From: Madurella fahalii | Lineage: Eukaryota; Ascomycota; Sordariomycetes; Sordariales | Direction of reading: 5' to 3' | DNA length: 64,000 nt | Assembly (NCBI GenBank): GCA_029876055.1 | Contig: CM056877.1 | Coordinates: 558,001 to 622,000 of the forward strand | Shown: positions 1 to 11,097 of the stretch, in pieces | Layout: each line of letters starts with the position of its first letter | How positions within the stretch are numbered: the first letter of the stretch is position 1 | The notes under the pieces: generated by a model | The model's database searches: none | Told to the model about the DNA's origin: nothing | Seen by the model: the letters and a program-made list of their open reading frames with translations, nothing else | Translations under genes and position numbers: made by a program

Positions 1-162
1 AGCCGTATCAGCGGCCGGAGACTGGGCCTTGGGAGACTGGGCCTTGGGAGACTGGGCCTTGGGAGACTGGGCCTTGGGAGACTGGTTCTTGGGAGATTTT
101 GTCTCGGGCGATTGCGCCTTCGGGGACCGGGTAACCGGGGCGGGCGTTGTGGAATCGGCCAT
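1..162 (-). CDS. N-terminus of a Pro/Ser-rich SPKAQ-repeat protein, cut by the left window edge
   Basis: The reading frame opens at an ATG on the minus strand (162..160) and stays open for 54 codons to the edge of the window. It begins MADSTTPAPVTRSPK and then runs through repeats of the pentapeptide SPKAQ, first degenerate (SPETK, SPKNQ) and then near-perfect. This looks like a low-complexity, probably disordered and phosphorylatable N-terminal tail (Ser-Pro sites). The frame was chosen because it has a Met with a purine-rich upstream context and uses the 15-bp DNA repeat in phase; the alternative frame giving PVSQG repeats is longer upstream but has no comparable start. The family cannot be recognised because the body of the protein lies outside the window. 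Confidence 0.5.
   Translation of the reverse strand, partial: MADSTTPAPVTRSPKAQSPETKSPKNQSPKAQSPKAQSPKAQSPKAQSPAADTA
17..125. repeat. 15-bp tandem repeat (GGAGACTGGGCCTTG unit)
   Basis: About five near-identical copies of a 15-bp unit are followed by three degenerate copies (to about 125). The length is a multiple of three and encodes SPKAQ on the minus strand, so copy number can change without breaking the frame. Confidence 0.85.
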
Positions 163-2149
163 GCTGGGGAAAATGACTGGAGGTTTTGTTGCGGTCCGTC
201 AACGGGGATGCCACGCGGGGATGCCACGCGGGGATGCGGTGTGAGGGACCTTGTTTTGTTTGTAGTACTCGGCCGCCAACCCAGGGCATGGGTTCATACC
301 GCTGATCCAAGTCGGAACATGCCCCCCGGGGACCCCAGACGTCAAATGTCGGGGCGAAAGCGGAAGCTGTGCATCCCAGTGTGACCGTCCCAGCAGCACC
401 ACCAATGAGGACGGGAGCCGTGCCCGAAGCCAGCCCACTCGCGGCCGGCATCAATTTGCGGCGCGCGGGGTGAGGTGTGTTGGCTGCCGGGTTTTGATGA
501 TAAAAGATGGGGGTTCACGTTGGTCTGCAGCGGGTACTGTACATTCAGTACCGCAGTCACATACTGTGGCACGGTACGGGACATACCCGCTGCGGACCGC
601 GAGTTGCACGCAACAGCAAGCGTCGGCTGATGCAAACACCCATGAACCGTTTTCTGCTGAGCAGTCACCCGCAGGACGCGACCCACATGGATGGCATCCT
701 AGGCCCGTCTTGTACAGGCTCGCACAAGTGTGGCCGATGGATGGGAAGAGCGAGAGCGCTCAGCAAGCCGCCAGTGCCCTCGGTTTCCGAAAGGGGACCG
801 CTGCATGCCGGCGGAAGCGCTGGAAAGCGAATAAAATATTATGATAAAAAATTTGAGGAGAACCTAAAGATAAGAAATATGACGAAAGGATAAGGTAGTG
901 TCGGAATAAGAAAATGCAGACATCCGCTCGTATCCGTACTAGGTAGGCAGACAGCCGCGCTCTCTGGGAGCCAGAGTCCACTTGAGCCAGCCTCTTGGGA
1001 CCAGTCAATACCATCCATCCACACATACACACGAAAGCACCCAACCATCTCCACCTGCCCGGTCTCAACTTGCTCCAAGCCTCAAAACGCAAGCAAGCAA
1101 ACACCCGGAACCTCCCCACAAGGCGTCGTGCCAAGACCCATTCGAGCAAATGGATAGGCCAGCATCTACCGGCACCCTTGAACTGCCTCGCCGACGCTGG
1201 GCGGGTTTCAAATCTCCCTGCATGATCCCGCATACGACGACCGACGACTACGAAGGCCGGCAGCAAGAGAGTCCCAAAACCAACAACAAACGACACTGGG
1301 GAAATCACCCTTCCAGCGACTTCCCTCTGTGTAAGAAAGCGCCAACAAATGCCGGCCGCTGTGGGTCGATGTGGGCTACAATGATGGACTTGAGGCATCC
1401 ACTCTGTACTCTCCGCTCCAGGGTTCTCCAGTCATCGTGGGTGTGTGGCCATAAAAAGGCTGCGAACTGGCAAGAGGCTGTCAAGAAAGATTGCTTATGC
1501 TGCTTCGGTGCTCAGGTCAATCTTGTGATAAGATGAACCTTAAGTCATAGCTGACGTGATCGGCGTCGTCTCTGTCAACCGACGGGCAACGGGATTGCAC
1601 AAGACGCTTGTCAGGAAGTGGGATTTGATATCCATTCTCCTGGTGAGCCAGTCCCACAAATCCGCAACTCAGACACCACACCGTGTGCAACGTTAGCATT
1701 CGGCCACCAGGTCACAATCCATAGCCCTGCAGACGCGACCTAATCATTAGCGGTCAAGCGCCGAACGCTGCCTCAGTCGGTGGTGATAACGGTGAAGACA
1801 GTGGCTTGATCATGGCGTCCAGGGCCAGAGCGCTGGGAACTTGGCGTTGCAAGATATCCTAGAAGGCGAGCCCATAAGGGACCTGTATATGGGCGGGCCT
1901 CAGTGCCCGTTTCAGCGGTATCAAGGCAGGGTGCGCACCGCGCATTGTCAGTCCATGCTGCCGGGCCAGCCGATATCGTCGTGTTAGTGTTCGTTTTGGC
2001 GGGATACAAAACTGCCCACGGTCGGGAAGGGAGCTCGGAGCAGCATGAGAGAGCATGGTTTCTCCACGAAACAGAAGAACCAAAGTAGCTGACCCAGTTC
2101 AGTAGAGAACGGAAGCTCGCCGGAATCAAGATTGAAACCCGGTATTTTC
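163..2149. other. Non-coding interval upstream of the left-edge gene
   Basis: No frame here shows codon structure, a domain or splice-linked continuity that I trust. The longest frame (minus, 760..1398) is arginine/tryptophan-rich with no recognisable motif and is treated as chance. The part next to 162 must hold the promoter and leader of the left-edge gene; the right part holds the 3' region of the minus-strand gene ending at 2150. Confidence 0.5.
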
Positions 2150-3101
2150 TCACTTCCACACGTGGCGAGACACTTCCCAAGCGCTAGATTGGTGGCGCGG
2201 GTTCTCAGAATCGGCATCGTCCACCCCCTTGGTCATCGTGATGCCATACTCCAGCATGATTTTCTCGAGTCCGCCAAAGTATTTCTCGACCGGCGACGGC
2301 AGCACGTGCTGGGAGTAGAGCAGCTTGATGGCGCGTCGGTGTTGCCGCGGGAGCCTCTTCTCCTTGATCAAATACCGTTCCATGACGTGATGCGTCTCAA
2401 ACGACCAGGCGTTGAGGCTGTAGGGTAGTAGGGCCGTCTCGTGATAGAGCTGGCGGCAGACGGGAGACAGCAGCGTCATGCCTCGGGTAGGCACAGGCTG
2501 CATGGATGTTACGCTTTGCCACGGGTTCTGATCTCGCTCGAGCACGCGGCACCAGAAGCCGCCCTCGGTCGTGTCGTAATATCGCTGGCCATTGCGAGTG
2601 CGTGCCTTGTGTTCCCATTTCTTGAAGCAAACGTGGATCTGGCCGACGTCGAGGACAAGTTCGTAGATGCGGTTGCGCAGCTCGGGCGGCAGGCGGAGGA
2701 GGGGCGAGAGTTGCTGGTTTCGTTCCCATCTAGAGGCAGGGCGAACATGAGCGACCTGGCAGCAAACGCACGCGAGTGCATCGGTGGCATCGCCGAGTGC
2801 AAGATGTCACGACTTACAGCTCGAGCTCGGGGCTGCCGTCCTTGGGGAACATCTTGTGGAGCCCATTGCGAATTTTCCGGCGGCGCTCTCTGTTCAATTG
2901 CATCTCTCGGGCTGCTGTCGTGGCGCCAACTGTTTTGGTGAAGCACGGCTCCGGTCGGACTGAGGTTGACTGTCTCGGCCGCGGGGAAGAATCCGATTGC
3001 CCTGCCGCGGTCCGGTCTTGGTTGGGTTCCCTTAGCGTCCACTGGCGTCTTACACCCTTGCCAGATTCTGCTTCGCCTCCTTGGGGGTCGTGACCCACCA
3101 A
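2150..3101 (-). CDS. F-box-like (DUF7730/2EXR-type) protein
   Basis: Two exons, 3101..2818 and 2729..2150, are joined across an 88-nt intron (donor GTAAGT, acceptor CCTCTAG) to give 287 residues in phase. The first exon is low complexity and basic. The second begins near LSPLLRLPPELRNRIYEL, the F-box-like LPxELRxxIY motif typical of fungal DUF7730 or 2EXR proteins, and continues with VCRQLYHETALLPYSLN, the second hallmark of the group (old tag: C-R-Q-[LI]-Y-x-E-x-x-x-L-x-Y). Such proteins are numerous in filamentous fungi. An SCF adaptor role is often assumed from the F-box resemblance but is not shown. The start could be an internal Met (MQLNRERRRKIRNG, about 2907). No upstream gene shares its strand closely, so it is probably transcribed alone. 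Confidence 0.78.
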
Positions 3102-3695
3102 GTTAATTGATCAACTGCCTTGTCGCTTCGCAGCTTATCGCGACTGGGCTCTTGACAGAAACTGTGAAATTCCTGTCGTGGCAACCCGGCGCGGGCTGCT
3201 CGTGTTCGAGCCCGTGGTTGGTGCGACTAGCTTTCCGAGGAGTCGGGGGCGTCTTTTTCCAGTTCATACCACCATAGCTTGGTTATCTTCGGCGGAATAT
3301 ATACATGTCTCGACCGAGACCTCTCTTAACAGCCTACTTTATTAGTTATCCTGCTGTGGGGCCTCATGCAAGGGCTTTGCGGGACCCGAGAATTGCTGAC
3401 GAGCAACCCAAAAGTTCCTAACATGACTGAACGAGCCACTCAGCGCGAAAAGTGAAGGGCACCGCCTCGTTGCCACACCATGGCATCGGGCCCAAGTCCG
3501 TCCGGCCCTAACCTACCAGCTGCAATTGAGCGACACAGAGAGGGTGAGAAGCGGGACTCTTTAAATTGCCTCGGAATCGAACCCGGCGACGTCAGCCCAG
3601 AAAAACCATGGACGAGAAAAAGCGACCGCCGACCACCCGGTTCCTGCACACTCCGGTATTCCTCAAATGGACGTGTCTAAAGCCCAACTATCAAA
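3102..3695. other. Divergent intergenic region
   Basis: This interval lies between the starts of the minus-strand F-box-like gene and the plus-strand Clr5 gene, so it should contain both promoters. I see no ORF with supporting features. It includes a tRNA B-box look-alike near 3571, rejected below. Confidence 0.55.
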
Positions 3696-5369
3696 ATGCA
3701 GAACCTTTACGCAACGTCAACCGACTGGGAGACCTACCGGGATACTATCACGCGGCTGTATCTGGACGAGAAACGGCCGCTTCAGGAGGTGATGGAGTAC
3801 ATGGCCTTGAATCACCAATTCCTTGCGACGTACGCATCCCCGACAATCCCCCGAGACGTCGGAAGAGGGCGGTGCTGACTTTGGCTTAGAGTCAAAATGT
3901 ACCGGAGCAGAATTAGAAAATGGGGCCTTGACAAAAATAATAAAGCTGCTGAGGTGGCCTACATGGTTAGGATGAAGAAGCACCGCGACGCAGCCGGCAA
4001 AGCATCCTGCTTCTTTGTTCGCAACAGGCCCGTCGATTGGTAGGCTGGTCTCAATCGTTGAATGGCTAGCCCAGATGAAGCTGACAAACACCCGAGGGAT
4101 GATATCGAGCGTTATCTCTCCCGCAAGCCGGGATTTTGGGACAAAAATGGCAGCAAACTCGTCGATGATGCAGAGGTGGCTAGGCAGATTACCTGCAAGA
4201 CGCCACCACCAGAGGACGCGCAAAAGATCCTTGAGGTGCCGCGAAAGCTTGATGCGACGCGAGAACTCCGCATCCACGAGGAGATTCTGCGCTCCTTCCG
4301 ATCCTACATGGACGGCTCCTTTGAGAACGGGGTGTGGTCCCTCTTCCCCGGCCAGAGCCGATACTACGGCGCTGGCGGGGTGGAAGCCAACGCCCGTCTC
4401 AACCTATGGTACAACAAGTTGCGGAATGTCGCTGACTGGCCAGGTCGGGACGCAGACGTTGTGCGGATGGTCAACCGTCTCCTAGACCAGCTCCCGCAGC
4501 TCATCAAGGAGCAGGACTACACCGTTTTCCCCTCCCTCATGCGCTGTTTTTTTCACTTGTCAACTCGGAGACCGGCCGTGGGCCGCGAGGTCGTGCGGTT
4601 CGTCGCTAAATTGTGCAGCGTCATCTTGGGCGAGCACCACCCGATGTCTCTCGCCTGGTCTCAAATCAAGACCCTTACGATACAGGAGTACCTGCATGCC
4701 CTCCAAGGAACGGCCAAGGTCCGGTTTGATTATCTCGAGTCTCGGCTCGGCAACGGTATCCAGGACGAGAACACGATAAATGCGCTGCGCGAGTACCTCT
4801 TAGTCCTCCGGTTAAGAGGCCTTCCCGCGGTCTGCGAGATTGAACGCGTCACCGCCCAAGCATTGAAGCAGGTTAATCAAGCCGACAATCTGCTCTCCAA
4901 CTCGGAATGCCGCCTGCTGCTCGGCACGGCGAGCTCGCTCATCACATGCCGCCGGTTTGAAGCCGCCGAGGAGATTCTGGATCGGGTTGGCGCGCATCTC
5001 CCAGCGTCCGCGGCCGACAGCCCCCGCTTACAAAGCATCCTCTCGACCTATCTTTTCATCATGGGCTTCTTGCGCTACGTTACCGGCAGATTGGACGAGG
5101 CAATAAATTACTTCTTGCAGACATACTACACGCTGGAGAAAGCAGCTGGCCCGCAGAGCTCTGTCGTCGCTGACATCCTGCTTGCTTTGATCGACTTTCC
5201 CGGGCTCCTTCAGAGACCTGAGGACGCCGAATATTGGCAGCGAAAGTTTTCACAGGTGCAGTCAGATATGCTAGCCAAGGCAGAAAAGGACACCGCGCAC
5301 ACCCCGTCAGAACTCGGCGAGCTCTGGGATGAGCCGCTTGATATGGATGTCAATACCTCTATGTGGTAA
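3696..5369 (+). CDS. Clr5-domain protein
   Basis: Three exons, 3696..3829, 3890..4039 and 4097..5369, give 518 residues. The first two exons encode a complete Clr5 domain: DWETYRDTITRLYLDEK ... FLATVKMYRSRIRKWGLDKN, with the intron inside the domain at LAT. Intron 1 has donor GTACGC, branch CTGAC and acceptor TTAG. Intron 2 (57 nt, branch CTGAC) removes the in-frame TAG at 4041 and restores the family continuation RPVDWDDIERYLSRK. The rest is alpha-helical with a TPR-like look (repeated helix pairs, for example FEAAEEILDRVGAHL) and an acidic C-terminus. Clr5 was named from a fission-yeast heterochromatin factor; most filamentous-fungal members are uncharacterised, and DNA binding is an inference from the family. 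The internal ATG at 4062 starts a long frame but would discard the domain. Confidence 0.88.
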
Positions 5370-6009
5370 AAAGCGGGCAGGGTGGCGACGAAAGCGTTGA
5401 CACGCTACTGGATTAAATCACCAGAGGACCACGCACGTTTCGTGTAACAACTGCGCCCCATCTACTGCGCAGTAAGGATACGTGTATCCGTGCTAACAGT
5501 CCGCTGCCGCAGCCTTGATAATCGGAACCTCGTGAATAGCTCAATAGCTTTTCAGTTTCTCTCCCTCGGACCGAGACCACCCAACCACAACTCCAAAGAC
5601 AAAGCACTCAGTGTAGTGTGGATTGATGAACGCAGGATCCATAAGAATTTAGTCGAGAAGTGATTGGCTTGGTGCTGTCGAATCGGGGCGATTTGGCTTC
5701 GCTTCAACTTTCGGTTGGAGGAGAGTGACAAGAGGGCGCCGCCACCCTCAGTTATTAGCGCAACGTCGACCGAAAGGCCACTGGAGACCTGGCGCCCTTG
5801 GCGATGCGCCAAATGCGCCACACCATGCCGGAAGCGTTGGATTGGGCACCAACCGGCTTCACGGAACGTCAGCAGAGATGATGCAATGGTTAAAAGAGCA
5901 CTATTACTCTTGAGGCTGGATTGGACATGGAGAGCATTCACAATCGCTCTGTTCCATTTCGGCTCCATTGATTATTGTGTTTGCGAAGTTCCACAGCCTT
6001 CGAGTCGCG
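5370..6009. other. Intergenic interval
   Basis: This interval holds the 3' end of the Clr5 gene and the promoter of the next gene. No supported coding or RNA feature was seen. Confidence 0.5.
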
Positions 6010-7628
6010 ATGCAACGCCCTGTAACCAGCGTGCTGGCCATTTTCTTCGTTCTTCTCTCGCACTGCTCCGCCGAGGGCTCGAACCCCATCTATGGCCATC
6101 TCGAAACTATCCAGCACAACCTTACGGCCCTTCACCAGATCCGGGCGCCGCCATGGGTATCGGCACCCAACATGCGAGGAACCAGCAGCATCCTCTATAG
6201 CTGTCTCCTGACCTTGTTCGCCTGTCTACACGGCCTTGCACCTCAACATCCCCAAGCGCGACGCCGGATATTTCGGCCTTCTCCGCAACAAGTGTACCTG
6301 GGTTTTCATCGCCCTTATTGCACCTGAACTCGTACTGTACTATGCTTGTTCGCAGTATCTTGAGGTGCGGGACCTAGCCAAGTACCTGCGCGAGAAGGAA
6401 GCTGAGCAATCGCGGCGACCCGCGAGTGCCAAATACGCTTGGGGAATATTACGACGAATGATGGGGTTAAAGCCTCGTCACGAACGTGATCCAGTTCCTC
6501 TGGGAGACCTAGAACGGGCAGAACAGGGCGAAGCCGAGCATGCTGATGTAAGTAATACCGTGCTTTCTGGGTAGGCCCTAATTGAATCTAACACACTGAA
6601 TGAAGCAGTATGAGTTTGACCTCAAGTATGGCTTCTTCGTCGCTATGGGCGGCCTAGAAATATCATGTTCAGACCCAGAAGGAGACGACAAGCCCCGCGT
6701 GCGCCGGATCCTCTCGCCCAAAGGAGTAAAGGTGCTGGCAGCTGTCAAGCTCGAACCTCTCAGAATCCCGAAATCGCTCATCGAGGATCGGAGCAAGGCC
6801 GACACGATTCAAAAAAGCGCTAGTGCTCCTCCAAGTCAGCTGGATGGCGGTGCAGTGCATTGCCCGCAAAGTCTACGGGTTGCCCCTCACGCTGCTAGAA
6901 CTGCACACCATGGTGCACGTTGCCTGTGCTATCATCATGTATGGATTTTGGTTAGAGGTATGAGACGCACCGGCGACTTGCTTCCAGCTTTAGGTCGCTG
7001 TATTCAGGGATCCGAAAAAGGAGCTAATTGCTAAAACTCTCTGAGTTTTCATCTAAAACAGAAGCCGCTTGACCTAAGAAGTCCCGAAATGCTTGACGAC
7101 TCGCAATACCCTACTATCTGCATGGAATATCTCAACTCCGACCGTGAAACTTATTTCTATGCTCGGCGCGGCAACTTCCGAAATATTACCTTATCGCGCA
7201 ATGTACCCGAGAAGATCAGACGGTATCTCGGTAATGACACATTGCCGCTTTTGTTAATGAACGCACTGCCGATCCTGTACGGCGGCATCCATCTGTCGGC
7301 GTGGAATTTCGAATTCCCCAGCACGGTAGAAGAGGTCATGTGGAAGACGGCTTCGGTGGCAATCGCTTCAGCCATACCTTTGTTGCTTGCGCTCATTTTC
7401 GTGGTTGCGAGTTGCTCGACAATGATGGGTCAACTTCCAGAACCCTGGGGCGGTAGGGCAGAGGATCTAATAGATGACACGCTCGTATTCATGTGGCTTG
7501 TTCCACTGCCCCTCGTATATATGGTTTCCCGGATTTTCATTGTCATCGAAGCTTTTATCAGTTTGCGAAGGGTACCGATTGGGGTCTACTGGACGCCGGC
7601 ATGGATTCAAATGATACCCCATATATAA
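6010..7628 (+). pseudogene. Fungal multi-pass membrane protein gene with two frame breaks
   Basis: The pieces line up in order with a membrane-protein family common in Sordariomycetes. A signal-like N-terminus (MQRPVTSVLAIFFVLL) and RGTSSILYSCLLTLFAC start at 6010. A frame change at about 6221-6228 leads into TALHLNIPKRD and IALIAPELVLYYA. An intron lies at 6548..6608 (GTAAGT..GCAG), followed by YGFFVAMGG. A run of six A at 6811-6816 shifts the frame by one base before ALVLLQVSW. A further intron spans 6958..7061 (GTATGA..ACAG), and the last exon, 7062..7628, is intact, multi-spanning and ends WTPAWIQMIPHI, a typical family C-terminus. No plausible intron fits either break, because conserved residues abut on both sides. 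Either the gene is a young pseudogene or the assembly has two small indels. The function of the family is unknown to me. Confidence 0.72.
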
Positions 7629-8432
7629 GTATGATTCAAGGTGGAGGAGGTATTGCTTTTGCGTGCATGGTCAGACTAGACTGCGCTTGGGGGGCTTGGT
7701 GCGGCGAAAGTTACTGTAATTACTAAGGCATCAGTCGAGCACATCGACCAAGGACCTCAATAATACTACCACCGACATCATAACACAGATAATTCAGGTG
7801 ATTAACCTTGGTATGGGTACTGATCGAGAGTGAACGCGAATTCTCAAAGACCAACGAACTTTAGGTATCTTAGCTTACGTTACTGCACATGCAATAACGC
7901 AACCTGGGGCCCTTCTGCCTGGCCATAACTTATGCTCGTTGAAAGAGAATTGCCCCGTGCGGTTGCATTATATCTTCACAAGTGACCTAAGGTCGCACAC
8001 AAGTTCGCTCGAGATCTCGACCTGGTGCCGCAAACGGATCATGTGGAGGAGAAACTGAAACTCACGGAGATCGGGAGTTGGCAGAGCGCCACCCCTGTCT
8101 AGCATCTGTCCAATGACTTCCGCTCATTGGCTGCTTGAACGATCAGGTGGAGAGATTGTAAGGACACCTTCCCCCACAGAGGGGGCCCTTGTCCATCCAG
8201 CTGCGGGGCAACTGACAAGGAACAGGGCCCAGCTGACCAAGGAACGGCGGGACAACGAGCACGGTGAAACGTGGGAGCGTTTAAACTGAGCCCTTTCAAC
8301 AACAAACATTTCATCCCAAGCCCCCAGCTCTCCGTCGTCGATAGTCCTGGGGCTTCTCGGGTCTTCTGCAGCAGTGCCTTTGTCACCGCATCGTATTCTC
8401 CAACTGAGACTGCCGGGGAATTTTTTTGCAAA
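7629..8432. other. Intergenic interval and GH31 leader
   Basis: No supported gene. The frame of the GH31 gene is open upstream from 8271, but the first 54 codons look like a translated leader. Confidence 0.5.
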
Positions 8433-10889
8433 ATGGCCGACCGTTACTCGTTCCCCAACAACCCGGCGACAAACCCAAAGGCTATTGTCACGGGCGGCAA
8501 GGGAAGCCACTACCGCTTCAGCATCCTGACAGATCGGCTCTTACGCTTTGAGTGGTCTGAAGATGGCGGGTTTGAGGACCGCGTATCTACCTTTGCCCTC
8601 TTCAGATGGTTTGACGCCCCACACTACCGTGTATTCGAGGACAAGGGCCACCTATATATTACTACCGACCACTTCCACCTCAGCTACGACAAGAAAAGGT
8701 TCTCGTCTACAGGACTTACTGTTAGAGTCGCCAATGATGTCTGGCAATACGACGGGAAGAGCTACGGCGATCTGGGCGGCACGGCCAGGACCCTCGACGG
8801 CGCCTTCGGCCGCGTCGACCTAGACCCGGGCGTCCTCTCCCGCAAGGCCTATGCTGTCCTCGACGACAGTAAGTCCATGTTGTTCGAGGATGGCTGGATC
8901 GCCACGCGCCGGCCAGGGCGCATTGACGGCTATCTGTTCGCCTACAACGGTGACCACAAAGCTGCCATCAGGGACTTCTACCGCGTTTCCGGAAACCAGC
9001 CCATCCTCCCCCGCTGGACCCTGGGGAACTGGTGGTCCCGATACCATGAGTACTCGGCCGCCGAGTACCTCGAGCTCATGGACCACTTTAAGCGCGAGGG
9101 AATCCCCCTCAGCGTCGGCGTCATCGACATGGACTGGCACCTAGTCCATATTCCGCCCGAGTACGGCTCTGGCTGGACGGGCTACACCTGGAATCGCGAC
9201 TTGTTTCCGGACCCGGAGGGTTTCCTCGAGGAACTGCACCGCCGGAATCTCAAGGCCACCCTCAACGACCATCCGGCCGACGGCATCCGGGCATACGAGG
9301 ACCTGTATGACGAGGTGGCCAAGGCCTTGGGCCACGACACGTCCCAAGAGGCGCCGATTCTTTTCGACTGCACTGACCGCAAGTTCCTCGACGCCTACTT
9401 CGACGTCCTGAAGACCAGCCTCGAAAAGCAGGGCGTTGATTTCTGGTGGATCGACTGGCAGCAGGGCACCGAGTCGAAAATCCCCGGCGTGGATCCGCTG
9501 TGGGTGCTCAACCACTACCATTATCTCACGAGCCGGCGGAATGTCAAGACCATAGAGCGGCCCATCACCTTCTCCAGATACGCCGGCGTCGGCTCGCACA
9601 GGTACCCGATCGGCTTCTCTGGTGACACGCAGATTACCTGGGAAGGGCTAGAATTCCAACCCGAGTTCACGGCGACCGCCTCCAACATTGGCTACGGCTG
9701 GTGGAGCCACGACATTGGCGGGCATTGGGGCGGCATTCGATCGAACGAGCTGCAAGTCCGCTGGGTACAGCTCGGCTGCTTCTCGCCGGTACTGCGGCTG
9801 CACTCGACCAAGAACCTGTGGAACTCCAAGGAGCCGTGGAACTTTGAAAACCGCACCTGCAAGATCGTCAAGGACTTCTTGATCCTCCGCCACCGCTTGA
9901 TCCCCTTCCTGTTCACCATGAACATCCGGGCGAGCCAGGAGAACGAGCCGCTCGTCCAGCCCATGTACTGGAACCACAAGGACGAGGAGGCATACACGGT
10001 GCCCACGCAGTACTACTTCGGCCCGGACCTGATCGTGGCGCCCATCACGTCGCCGGACAGCAGCACCACCCTCATGGGCGGGGTCCGCGCCTGGCTGCCG
10101 GCGGGCCGCTTCGTCGACCTCTTTTACCCGCACCTCGTCTACGACGGGGGCCGGTACATGCGCCTTCACCGCGACCTCTCCCAGCTGCCCGTGCTCGCCA
10201 GGGAAGGGACCATCGTTCCCCTCGACAGCAAGCCGCGGCTCGAGAACGGCGCGCCCAGGCCCACCCGCATCACCATCCACCTGGTCGTCGGCGCCGACGG
10301 CGAGTTCGAGCTCATCGAGGAGCCCGAGACGGAGGGCGGCCCGTTCGTGCGGACGCGCATCACGTGGAGGCAGAAGGCGGGCGCGCTGACCATCGGGGCC
10401 GAGCAGAACGGCTCGTCCAAGTTCCGCATGTGGAGCGTCAAGCTGGTGGGGCACACGTCACCGTGCGCGCAGGCTCGCGCGGCCGCCGCCGGGTACCGCG
10501 TCACGCAAGAGGACGGCTGCACGACGGTGGCGCTGGGCGACGTTGGCGGCGCCACCGACTTCACCGTCTGGCTCGGCGAGGACCTGCAGCTCGACGTGGT
10601 CGACATCAACGCCCGCGTGTTTGACGTGCTGCACCGCTGCGAGATGTCCTACCCGGACAAGGACCCCGTGTGGGACGTCGTGGCCAAGTCGGGCGACGCC
10701 GTCTCGGCGCGCGTGGACAGGCTGCGCCAGATGAACGTCGACCCCGCGCTGAAGAACGCCATCATGGAGATCTGGGCCGCCGACGGGCGGTCGCCCGGCA
10801 GCGCCAAGGGCCATGAGATCTGGGCTGATGTCCTGAGGGAGGGAACCGAAGGCATTGAGGAGGGCACCGAGGGCTATGTCATTGTTTAA
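8433..10889 (+). CDS. Glycoside hydrolase family 31 protein (alpha-glucosidase/alpha-xylosidase type)
   Basis: Single exon of 818 residues from the ATG at 8433 (context AAAATGG). The frame is open from an ATG at 8271, but those extra 54 residues are not family-like. An N-terminal beta-sandwich (about residues 1-200) is followed by a GH31 TIM barrel. The barrel shows GVIDMDWH, the nucleophile region DFWWIDWQQG with Asp341, and the acid/base region GFSGDTQ with Asp398; the retaining double-displacement mechanism is established for GH31. C-terminal beta domains end near residue 818. There is no signal peptide, so it is probably intracellular. GH31 covers alpha-glucosidase, alpha-xylosidase, lyase and transferase activities; the WIDWQQG form of the nucleophile motif differs from the classical WIDMNE, so the substrate is open. 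The gene is unusually GC-rich near its 3' end. Confidence 0.93.
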   Translation: MADRYSFPNNPATNPKAIVTGGKGSHYRFSILTDRLLRFEWSEDGGFEDRVSTFALFRWFDAPHYRVFEDKGHLYITTDHFHLSYDKKRFSSTGLTVRVANDVWQYDGKSYGDLGGTARTLDGAFGRVDLDPGVLSRKAYAVLDDSKSMLFEDGWIATRRPGRIDGYLFAYNGDHKAAIRDFYRVSGNQPILPRWTLGNWWSRYHEYSAAEYLELMDHFKREGIPLSVGVIDMDWHLVHIPPEYGSGWTGYTWNRDLFPDPEGFLEELHRRNLKATLNDHPADGIRAYEDLYDEVAKALGHDTSQEAPILFDCTDRKFLDAYFDVLKTSLEKQGVDFWWIDWQQGTESKIPGVDPLWVLNHYHYLTSRRNVKTIERPITFSRYAGVGSHRYPIGFSGDTQITWEGLEFQPEFTATASNIGYGWWSHDIGGHWGGIRSNELQVRWVQLGCFSPVLRLHSTKNLWNSKEPWNFENRTCKIVKDFLILRHRLIPFLFTMNIRASQENEPLVQPMYWNHKDEEAYTVPTQYYFGPDLIVAPITSPDSSTTLMGGVRAWLPAGRFVDLFYPHLVYDGGRYMRLHRDLSQLPVLAREGTIVPLDSKPRLENGAPRPTRITIHLVVGADGEFELIEEPETEGGPFVRTRITWRQKAGALTIGAEQNGSSKFRMWSVKLVGHTSPCAQARAAAAGYRVTQEDGCTTVALGDVGGATDFTVWLGEDLQLDVVDINARVFDVLHRCEMSYPDKDPVWDVVAKSGDAVSARVDRLRQMNVDPALKNAIMEIWAADGRSPGSAKGHEIWADVLREGTEGIEEGTEGYVIV

Positions 10890-11097
10890 GCGATGTCTAT
10901 ATCTGATACATGCCGGATGGGAATCACTTGTCTTGTTTTCTGATTAATCTGGAGGAGTCTGCGCTGGTTTCATGGGATGGTTATGACTCGTGGATTGCAT
11001 TCTGGTTTTTAGTGCGCAATACCATTAGTACTAGTACTACTACTTATATATATGACAGTACTTGATGAATTAGCACATAATTAGTCTGCACGCCGTG

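Noticed and set aside
760..1398. 212-residue minus-strand frame
   Set aside because: Arg/Trp-rich composition, no motif, no splice partner; overlaps equally long plus-strand frames.
3560..3625. tRNA gene suggested by GGGTTCGATTCC on the minus strand
   Set aside because: No A box at the right distance and the T stem does not pair.
4041..4061. In-frame stops suggesting a broken Clr5 gene
   Set aside because: A 57-nt intron with CTGAC branch removes both stops and restores the family sequence, so the gene is intact.
9648..10454. 268-residue minus-strand frame inside the GH31 gene
   Set aside because: Shadow frame; the plus strand has catalytic motifs and full-length homology.
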